Shown here: piece by piece, positions 1-5,441 of the stretch | Layout of the letters: every line of letters begins with the position of its first letter | Position numbering within the stretch: position 1 is the stretch's first letter | Origin: Anaerolineae bacterium | Lineage (GTDB): Bacteria > Chloroflexota > Anaerolineae > UBA4142 | Length of the DNA: 16,762 nucleotides | Assembly (NCBI GenBank): GCA_027457205.1 | Contig: DAIDTM010000227.1 | Span: forward strand, 1 to 16,762 | Direction: 5' to 3' | Program-made: the position numbers and the translations under genes | Notes under the pieces: model-generated | What the model was told of the DNA's origin: nothing | What the model saw: only the letters and a program-made list of their open reading frames with translations | Database searches by the model: none

Positions 1-75
1 CCCTAGCCCTCCCCCGTCTGCGACAGGGGAGGGAACAGTTCCTCTCCCTTCCGCGGAGATAGGCAGGATAAGGGT
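1..75. repeat. G/C-rich palindromic repeat inside the acyl-CoA synthetase frame
   Basis: The arms CCCTCCCC (7-14) and GGGGAGGG (26-33) are perfect inverted repeats around an 11-base loop. They are followed by a second small palindrome, GGAAC-A-GTTCC (32-42), and a C/T-rich tract. The composition differs from the surrounding coding sequence and resembles dispersed C/T-rich intergenic repeats seen in many Chloroflexota genomes (recalled, not searched). It lies inside an open frame. The left boundary is outside the window. Confidence 0.5.
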
Positions 76-471
76 CGGCAACGCGTTCACCAAGGTGACC
101 TCGGTCATCGCGCGCAACTCGTCGACTTGCGAAACGAAATCCGCGCCGTAAAACAAGACGCGCGGCGTTGCGTCCGCGATCAAGCCGGCGAGTTCACGCG
201 GCGTCAGTCGCCAGTTGAGCGTTTGCAGAATCGCGCCGAGTTTGCCGCACGCGAACCACAGATCGAGGTACTCGACACTGTTCATCGCCAGCACCGCGAC
301 GCGGTCGCCTTTCTGGATGCCGCAGCGTTCGCGCAAGAAATTCGCCGTACGATTTGCCGCGCGGTTCCACTCGCGGTAGGTGATGCGCCGGTTTCCGTTC
401 AGCGTATCCACCAACGCGATCGTATTCGGCGTGAGCATTTCGCGCCGCGCGAGCCAATCACCGATGTACAT
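1..471 (-). CDS. AMP-dependent acyl-CoA synthetase/ligase, N-terminal part (truncated by window edge)
   Basis: The start ATG is at 471 and the frame stays open for 157 codons to base 1, so only the N-terminus is present. It reads like the start of the ANL (AMP-forming acyl-CoA synthetase) superfamily: MYIGDWLARREMLTPNTIAL, then ITYREWNRAANRTANFL, GDRVAVLAMNSVEYLDLWFA, and LGAILQTLNWRLTPREL. These match the family pattern of a Tyr-x-Glu motif, a 'GDRVA..N..E' strand and a 'GA....N.RL...E' helix. Such enzymes activate a carboxylic acid as acyl-AMP and transfer it to CoA; the substrate cannot be read from this part. The P-loop and adenylation motifs lie outside the window. From about residue 133 the frame enters a G/C-rich palindromic repeat, giving an atypical tail (LPISAEGRGTVPSPVADGGG). 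This may be an in-frame insertion or the point where the gene is broken. The preceding small gene ends 2 bases upstream, so the two are probably cotranscribed. No good Shine-Dalgarno is visible. Confidence 0.85.
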   Translation of the reverse strand, partial: MYIGDWLARREMLTPNTIALVDTLNGNRRITYREWNRAANRTANFLRERCGIQKGDRVAVLAMNSVEYLDLWFACGKLGAILQTLNWRLTPRELAGLIADATPRVLFYGADFVSQVDELRAMTEVTLVNALPTLILPISAEGRGTVPSPVADGGGLG

Positions 472-473
472 CG

Positions 474-686
474 TTATTCTCGCTTGAAAACAAAATCGCC
501 GACGGGCACGTAGCGCGCGATGAACGCTACGGCGTCGGCGAAATCGGTAAAAGGTTTCTCTTCGTTGGACTGGACGTGGACGACGACCGCGTGCCACGCG
601 CGCGCATCGGCGGCACGCTGCGCGTCTGCCGCATCATGCACAAAACGCAAAACGAACGATTCCACGCGCGGGCTATCGGGAGACAA
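474..686 (-). CDS. small conserved-looking protein of unknown function
   Basis: The product has 70 residues. I place the start at the TTG at 686 because a GGAGG (minus strand, 700-696) lies 9 bases upstream. An in-frame TTG at 707 would sit inside the hairpin and before this ribosome binding site. The protein begins SPDSPRVESFVLRFVHDAAD and continues with a Trp-His-x-Val-Val-x-His-Val-Gln-Ser segment and a C-terminal FADAVAFIARYV helix. It has no signal peptide, membrane segment or catalytic motif. I recall similar short proteins in Chloroflexota with an 'ESFV.RF...W.....HVQS.E...F....A..FI' pattern, but none with a known role. The TAA stop is followed after 2 bases by the ATG of the acyl-CoA synthetase, so translation of the two is probably coupled. 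Confidence 0.7.
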   Translation of the reverse strand: MSPDSPRVESFVLRFVHDAADAQRAADARAWHAVVVHVQSNEEKPFTDFADAVAFIARYVPVGDFVFKRE

Positions 687-706
687 CGGTGTCCACCTCC
701 AAATCA

Positions 707-740
707 AGACCCGAAGGGTTTCCGAAAACCCTTCGGGTCT
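707..740. repeat. 15-bp hairpin repeat, possible bidirectional terminator
   Basis: The arm at 707-721 (core ACCCGAAGGGTTT) is a perfect reverse complement of 726-740, with a 4-base loop. Neither side has a long T-run: TAATTT follows on the plus strand and TTGATTTGG on the minus strand. Terminator function is therefore uncertain. It sits just upstream of the ribosome binding site of the 70-residue protein gene. The sequence has the look of a dispersed intergenic hairpin; copy number in the genome cannot be judged from this window. Confidence 0.6.
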
Positions 741-756
741 AATTTAGCACGGCGCG

Positions 757-775
757 GTTACACTGGAGTTACACT
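757..775. promoter_or_regulatory. tandem direct repeat with 11-bp period (possible operator)
   Basis: GTTACACT occurs at 757-764 and again at 768-775, separated by GGA, giving a period of 11 bp (about one helical turn). It lies in the 51-bp gap between the hairpin at 707-740 and the end of the toxin remnant, upstream of the minus-strand pair 686-1. A protein binding two sites on the same DNA face is possible. No clear -10/-35 pair accompanies it. Confidence 0.3.
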
Positions 776-791
776 GAAACAAAGCAGCGAT

Positions 792-914
792 TCACTTTTC
801 TTTGTAGATTTCACGGCGATGTCGAATGCGGTGAATCAACAGCACCTGATCAGCATAGAGAATGTCATACAGCACACGATAGTCACCCACGCGCAGCTTG
901 AACAAATAATGGTT
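792..914 (-). pseudogene. RelE/ParE-family toxin remnant (C-terminal half only)
   Basis: The frame gives 40 residues that match the C-terminal half of RelE-type mRNA interferase toxins: YLFKLRVGDYRVLYDIL, then VLLIHRIRHRREIYKEK. The 'LRVGDYRVLY' strand and the terminal 'HRIRHRREIY' block are typical of the family. The usual N-terminal half of about 45 residues, with its start codon, is absent. Upstream, this frame (open to a GTG at 1010) gives sequence with no RelE character and overlaps the antitoxin coding region in another frame. I read this as the product of a deletion that joined the antitoxin 3' region directly to the middle of the toxin gene. It is most likely non-functional. Confidence 0.75.
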
Positions 915-1138
915 TGCCGCGCTTACCAGCGATATACTCAGCGCGTTGACGTTGAATGCTCTCAATGATTTCAGGACGCAATTCAAGCCCCCGCGTCTGG
1001 GTCTGCCCACTCGGCGAGCCGCGCGTCAATCAAATCCTCCATCATTTTGCGAAATTCATCTAGCGATAGATCGCCAACGCGTGGCTCACGTCGCCGCGCG
1101 ACGGAACGGGATCGTTTGCGACTCAATGTGCTTGCCAT
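883..1138 (-). pseudogene. antitoxin of a RelE-type module, apparently frameshifted and truncated
   Basis: The ATG at 1138 has an AGGAG-like site about 11 bases upstream (plus strand CTCC at 1150-1153). The first frame reads MASTLSRKRSRSVARRREPR, then LSLDEFRKMMEDLIDARLAE, and stops at TGA 985-983 after WADPDAGA. Dropping one G from the run of five G's at about 988-992 would continue it as WADPDAG-LELRPEIIESIQRQ and then RAEYIAGKRGKPL, which is how I recall the C-terminus of this antitoxin type. The shifted frame stops at 885-883, inside the toxin remnant. The length change in a homopolymer could be a real mutation or a sequencing error. The basic N-terminus fits DNA binding or autoregulation. 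Confidence 0.65.
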
Positions 1139-1162
1139 AGGTTGCGTGTCTCCTTTGCTCGT

Positions 1163-1171
1163 ATTATATCA
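1163..1171 (-). promoter_or_regulatory. extended -10 promoter of the toxin-antitoxin remnant
   Basis: The minus strand reads TGATATAAT (1171-1163), a consensus -10 with the TGn extension. No recognisable -35 is present, which is compatible with an extended -10 promoter. Transcription would start about 17 bases before the antitoxin ATG at 1138. Confidence 0.6.
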
Positions 1172-1211
1172 TGACTCGCATTTCTGCGCGCGGCTAGCAT
1201 CGGTGAATATT

Positions 1212-4200
1212 TTACACTTGCCTTAAAACCTCCACCGTCGCCGCGCTCGGCTCCACATCCAATTCCTCCCGCAGCACGCGCGCGCACTGCTCGAACACGC
1301 GGCGCGCCTGGGCGCGGTCGCCGCGCGCGGCGTGGGCGCGCATTATCATTCGGTACGCATGCTCCCAGCAGCGGTCGCGCGCGAGAATTTTTTCGCACCA
1401 CGCGATGCACTCGTCGAACGCGCCGCGTGTCAGCAGTTCTCCTGCTAAGCGGTCCGCCGCGCGCAGATAGAGCGCCAGCAGCCGCTCGCGTTCGGCGCTT
1501 GCCCAATCCTCGTAACGTGCGTCCGCCAGCAGGTAATCGTCCTGATAGAGCGCGAGCGCATCGCGGAGCAGGTCGAGCGCCGCGTCGCCGGTTTGCTGAT
1601 CGGCGCGCGCAACCAGTTGCGCGAATTCATCCGCGTCAATCCAGACGTCCGCGCCAGCGCGCCAGCCGTACGCCGATTCCGCGCGCGCGATGAACGCGGG
1701 GTCATCGCCGCGCTCCGGCTCCAGTGCCTTGTTCAGCGCGTTGAGCGCGACTTTGAAATCGCGCGCCGCCGCGCCGGGCGATTGATCGCGCCAGAGCGTC
1801 TCAAAGATTTCTTCGCGCTCGATCAAACGACCGCGCCGCGTGATGAACAGTTGGAGCAGTTGCCGCGCCCTCTTGCGCTGCCACTCGCGCATGCCGATCT
1901 CCGTCTCGCCGCGCCAGACGCGGAACGCGCCGAGCGTTTGCACGCGCAGTTGGAAGCCGGGATGCGCGGCGACATTCGCCAATCCCATCGCCGAGAGCAG
2001 ACGCGCTGTGTATGCCGCGTGCTTGCCCTTGCGCCGCGTTTCGATCAACAGCGGGACGATCATTCGCGCGTCGTGCATTCCGAGGAGCGTGCGCGTCGTG
2101 AAGAGATAGTCGTACCGCCGCGGCTCCGCGAGCGAGAGCGCTTCGTCGAGATGCGCGAGGGCGCGTTCGCGTTGACCGAGTCCCCAATACGCCAGCGCCA
2201 GCCACAGCCGCGCCGCCGCGCTTCCAAACGTATCACCGCACGAGCGCATCGCCGCCAGCGCGTCGCCTAGAGCGTCCGTTGCCTCGCGGCCGCGCCGCGC
2301 CAGAACCTGGCTCGCGCCGAGCGCGGTCTGTACGAGCGCGACGATCCACGCGTCGCCCGCGCTCGTGCCAATCTCGATTCCTTCCGCGGCGTCGCGTCGC
2401 GCGGAATCCAGATCGCCGGCGTAGCCGTGTGCACGGGTCATGCCCCACATCGCCTCCGCGCGCGTGCGGCGCACCGCAATCTGATCGCCGAGCGCGATGG
2501 CGTCGTCGTAGCACTGGATCGCCGCGCTTAAATCGCCGCGCACCTGATGCGCGTGCCCCAGCCGCATTTGTCCCACCGCCGATATGAACGGCGACTGGAA
2601 TTCCGCGCCGAGCGCGATGCCTTCCTGCGCCGCGGCGAAGGCGTCGTCGATGCGTCCTTGCATCGCGTCGATCAGCGCGAGGATGAGGAGCGTTTCGCGG
2701 TGGGCGCGCGGCGGATGGGGTTTGCCGCGTTCCGCGTTCGCCCACGCTTCCAGAATCTCGCGCGCCTCGTCGAGCCGTCCGGTCCGCAGTTTGACGCGGA
2801 CGCTCAGTACGTCTTCGCTGGGTCCTTCCTCGCGCAGCGTCCGCGCTTGCAGGCGCAATTGTTCAGCTTGCTCCGCCTTGCGCATATTCAATTTGTTTTC
2901 GGCAAGCAGTTCGAGTAGGCGCGCCTGCGCGGCGCGGTCGTCGAGTCCATCGTTGAGCCGCAACGCTTCTTGCAGCAAGTCTTCCGCGCGCGAGGGGCGC
3001 ACCGTATCGATATAGACCAGCGCCTGCCCGCGCAGCGCGCGCGAAATGCCGCGGATGTCGGGCGGTGCGGCGGCGCGCCACGCGCGTTCCGCCTGCGCGT
3101 ACCACGCCAGCGCATCGTCGAACCGACTGTGCAGGCGCGCCAACTCGCCCAGATCAAACATCAACAGCGGATGCGCGGCGACCTGCGCCGGCGGGATCTC
3201 GTCGATCCAACTCGCGAGTGTGTCCAAACGACCGGCGCGCAGAACGCTTTCGCCGATTTCTTCGATTAGCGCGGCGGCTGGGTCGAACGCGCCGGCGCGC
3301 AGCCAGTGATAGATCGCCTCGTCGAAATTTTGCGCGGCGCGATAAAACTCCGCCGCGCGGCGATGACGCGCGCGGACAGCATCGGCATCCTGGCGCGCGG
3401 CGTGATCGCGCAGAAAATCGTGAAAGAGGTGATGATAGCGATAATGCTCGTCGCCGAGCGCGATGACGAACAGATCGCGCTCGAGCAGATGCGCGAGCGT
3501 CGCGCGGCAATCGGCGGTCTGACAGACGGCGCGACACGCGCTGGCGTCCAGCTCGCGCAGCGTCGCGGTTTGCAGGAGGAACTCTTGCAGGTCGCGCGGC
3601 TGTTGCGCGAGGACATCGTGCGCGAGGTAGGCGAAGAGCGTCTCCGTGGAATCTGTGCCGCGCGCGAGCAGCGCGGCGATGTCGGTCTTGGGGTTGGCGC
3701 GGATTTCCTGCCACACCAGTTGGAGCGCGATGGGCCACCCTTCCGTTTTTTCTTCGAGCAGCGCCGCGTCGCGCGGCGACAACGCGTGCGCGTACTTGTC
3801 GCGGAAGAGCGCGGCGATTTCGTCGCGCGTGAACGCAAGCGCGTCGCGCTTGATCTCGAGAACTTCGCCCCGCGCGCGCCACGCGACGAGATGCTCCCAC
3901 GGCGGTCGCTCGACGTAACGCGTCGAGACGATGACGTGCAGGAAGGGCGGCAGGAACGACAAAAAGTGATCGAGCCGCGCGCTCACGTCGTTCGACGCGG
4001 CGAGGTGGTAATCGTCGATGACGAGGAGCGCGGGTTCGACGAGTGCGTCGTTCAGCGCGTTGAGCAGCGCGTCCATCGCCAGCGGCGTCGCGCCCGGTTC
4101 TTGCAAGAGCGCGAGCGGCGTTTCGGGCAGCGCGGGCAAGCCGCGCCGGAACGCCGCGATGAGGTGCGCGAGGAATTGCTGCGGGTCGGCGTCGCCTTCG

Positions 4201-4409
4201 CTCGCGCTGTACCAAAAGAGCGGCGTCGCCGCGCCGGCGAGATTGGCGAGCGCGGTGGATTTGCCGTAGCCGGTGCTCGCCTGCACGATGGTCACGCGGT
4301 GGTCGAGCGCTTCGCGTAAGAGCGCGTCGATGCGCGGGCGGACGAGCGTGCTGCGCGGCGGGCGGGGCGGATTCAGTTTGGTCTGGAGGATCGTTTCATC
4401 ACGCCGCAT
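1212..4409 (-). CDS. MalT-like ATP-dependent transcriptional regulator with C-terminal winged helix and BTAD domain
   Basis: The protein has 1065 residues. Residues 1-40 hold the conserved entry LQTKLNPPRPPRSTLVRPR. The Walker A is ASTGYGKST (44-52) and Walker B is LLVIDDYH (128-135). A sensor strand HVIVSTR (158-164) and the KTEGWPIALQL helix (221-231) follow, as in the STAND NTPase of MalT/LuxR-type activators. Residues of about 350-810 are alpha-helical repeats rich in Ala/Leu, consistent with TPRs. From residue 821 a winged helix begins (LRVQTLGAFRVWRGETEIGM), followed from about 921 by a bacterial transcriptional activator domain ending in LREELDVEPSAATVEVL. So the DNA-binding module is at the C-terminus and is SARP-like rather than a LuxR helix-turn-helix. 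By family analogy a ligand and ATP trigger oligomerisation and activation; the ligand is unknown. No Shine-Dalgarno precedes the ATG. The promoter lies so close that the leader is only about 17 nt. Confidence 0.9.
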   Translation of the reverse strand: MRRDETILQTKLNPPRPPRSTLVRPRIDALLREALDHRVTIVQASTGYGKSTALANLAGAATPLFWYSASEGDADPQQFLAHLIAAFRRGLPALPETPLALLQEPGATPLAMDALLNALNDALVEPALLVIDDYHLAASNDVSARLDHFLSFLPPFLHVIVSTRYVERPPWEHLVAWRARGEVLEIKRDALAFTRDEIAALFRDKYAHALSPRDAALLEEKTEGWPIALQLVWQEIRANPKTDIAALLARGTDSTETLFAYLAHDVLAQQPRDLQEFLLQTATLRELDASACRAVCQTADCRATLAHLLERDLFVIALGDEHYRYHHLFHDFLRDHAARQDADAVRARHRRAAEFYRAAQNFDEAIYHWLRAGAFDPAAALIEEIGESVLRAGRLDTLASWIDEIPPAQVAAHPLLMFDLGELARLHSRFDDALAWYAQAERAWRAAAPPDIRGISRALRGQALVYIDTVRPSRAEDLLQEALRLNDGLDDRAAQARLLELLAENKLNMRKAEQAEQLRLQARTLREEGPSEDVLSVRVKLRTGRLDEAREILEAWANAERGKPHPPRAHRETLLILALIDAMQGRIDDAFAAAQEGIALGAEFQSPFISAVGQMRLGHAHQVRGDLSAAIQCYDDAIALGDQIAVRRTRAEAMWGMTRAHGYAGDLDSARRDAAEGIEIGTSAGDAWIVALVQTALGASQVLARRGREATDALGDALAAMRSCGDTFGSAAARLWLALAYWGLGQRERALAHLDEALSLAEPRRYDYLFTTRTLLGMHDARMIVPLLIETRRKGKHAAYTARLLSAMGLANVAAHPGFQLRVQTLGAFRVWRGETEIGMREWQRKRARQLLQLFITRRGRLIEREEIFETLWRDQSPGAAARDFKVALNALNKALEPERGDDPAFIARAESAYGWRAGADVWIDADEFAQLVARADQQTGDAALDLLRDALALYQDDYLLADARYEDWASAERERLLALYLRAADRLAGELLTRGAFDECIAWCEKILARDRCWEHAYRMIMRAHAARGDRAQARRVFEQCARVLREELDVEPSAATVEVLRQV

Positions 4410-4433
4410 TGCGTTTTGCCGATTTCAGCGGCG

Positions 4434-4462
4434 AGTATAACCCCAACCATTTCGCGCGTCAA
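4434..4462 (-). promoter_or_regulatory. sigma70-type promoter of the MalT-like regulator
   Basis: The minus strand has TTGACG (4462-4457), a 17-base spacer and TATACT (4439-4434). Transcription would start near 4427, about 17 bases before the ATG at 4409. Confidence 0.75.
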
Positions 4463-4480
4463 CATTGCAAGACGGGGCGG

Positions 4481-4509
4481 TTGTCAGATTTCGGCATCTA
4501 GCGTAGAAT
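4481..4509 (+). promoter_or_regulatory. sigma70-type promoter of ppk2
   Basis: TTGTCA (4481-4486), a 17-base spacer and TAGAAT (4504-4509). It is divergent from the regulator promoter, with the two -35 elements 18 bases apart. A transcript would start near 4516, leaving a leader of about 94 nt before ppk2. Confidence 0.75.
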
Positions 4510-4518
4510 AACCCCGTC

Positions 4519-4600
4519 CTCCCGCAAGTTGTTCTAGGGTCGTTAACGGTCATCAACTGGCTCAACCAGCGGGAGACTGAACAGTCACCTTTCAGGTTTG
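4519..4600 (+). other. structured 5' leader of ppk2
   Basis: The leader starts almost exactly with an arm CTCCCGC (4519-4525) that is perfectly complementary to GCGGGAG (4569-4575). Inside it, AGTTG (4527-4531) can pair with CAACT (4554-4558), or TGG/CCA can close a small loop at 4558-4568. It is followed by GACTG-AA-CAGTC (4575-4586) and ACCT/AGGT pairing just before the GGAGG of ppk2. This could be a regulatory RNA fold, but it matches no riboswitch class I know. Confidence 0.35.
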
Positions 4601-4609
4601 GGAGGCACA

Positions 4610-5413
4610 ATGGAACAGTATCGCGTCAAGCCCGGCACGCGCGTCAAGTTGAGCGAATGGGACCCGAACGATCGCAGTGGGTTCAAGGGCGGCAAGAAAA
4701 AGGCAGAGGAAGCACTGCAAAAACTCGACGCACAGCTAGACGAGTTGCAGGAACTGTTGTACGCCGAGCACAAGCACAAGGTGTTGATTATCCTGCAGGG
4801 GATGGATACCGCCGGCAAGGATGGAACGATCCGGCATGTATTTCGCGGCGTCAACCCGCAAGGGGTGGGGGTCGCGAGTTTCAAGACGCCGACGCCGCGC
4901 GAACTGGACCACGACTTTTTGTGGCGCGTGCACGCTCAAGTTCCCGGCAGCGGCGAGGTGGTGATCTTCAACCGCAGCCACTATGAAGATGTGCTCATCG
5001 TGCGCGTGCACGGCTTGGCGTCGGAGCAAGTCTGGCGAGGACGCTACAAAGAGATCAATCGTTTTGAAGAGATGCTCGCCGGCGAAGGGACGACGATTGT
5101 CAAGTTTTTCTTGAACATTGATCAGGACGAACAGAAGAAGCGCTTGCAAGCGCGTCTGGACGATTCGAAAAAGCACTGGAAATTCAACGTCGAGGACGTG
5201 AAAGAACGCAAGCGATGGCGTGACTATATGCGGGCGTACGAAGACGCGATCAGTGAAACGAGCACGTCGTGGGCGCCGTGGCACATCGTGCCGGCAAATT
5301 CCAAGTGGTACCGCAACCTGGTTGTCTCGCGCGTGATCGTAAAGACACTGCAAGGACTGGACATGTCCTATCCGAAAGCGGCGAAGAACTTGGACCAAAT
5401 AGTGATCGAATAG
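4610..5413 (+). CDS. ppk2: polyphosphate kinase 2 (PPK2 family, class III-like)
   Basis: This enzyme transfers phosphate between inorganic polyphosphate and nucleotides in the cytoplasm, usually to make NDP/NTP. The 267-residue product matches the family's usual length. Walker A is GMDTAGKDGT (64-73), Walker B VVIFNRSHYED (117-127), and the lid region is rich in Arg/Lys (KERKRWRDYMRAYEDAI, 198-214). It also has the conserved TSWAPWHIVPANSKWYRN block (219-236). From memory its overall sequence resembles the Meiothermus/Deinococcus class III enzymes, which phosphorylate both AMP and ADP; the class assignment is inference. I chose the ATG at 4610 because GGGAGG lies 4-5 bases upstream; an in-frame TTG at 4598 would precede that site. 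The gene converges on the P-type ATPase with only 28 bases between stop codons and no clear terminator. Confidence 0.93.
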   Translation: MEQYRVKPGTRVKLSEWDPNDRSGFKGGKKKAEEALQKLDAQLDELQELLYAEHKHKVLIILQGMDTAGKDGTIRHVFRGVNPQGVGVASFKTPTPRELDHDFLWRVHAQVPGSGEVVIFNRSHYEDVLIVRVHGLASEQVWRGRYKEINRFEEMLAGEGTTIVKFFLNIDQDEQKKRLQARLDDSKKHWKFNVEDVKERKRWRDYMRAYEDAISETSTSWAPWHIVPANSKWYRNLVVSRVIVKTLQGLDMSYPKAAKNLDQIVIE

Positions 5414-5441
5414 CAAGCCGCGCGTTGATGCGCGAAACGCC

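Noticed and set aside
3154..4319. Long open frames on both strands inside the MalT-like regulator gene (for example minus 3154-4215, plus 3306-4319)
   Set aside because: They are Arg/Ala-rich shadows caused by the high-GC third positions, without protein motifs or ribosome binding sites. The 1065-residue frame has Walker and BTAD motifs.
5414..5441. Bidirectional terminator between the converging ppk2 and ATPase genes
   Set aside because: Only a short GCGC-GTTGAT-GCGC pairing and a short T-run are present, too weak to call.
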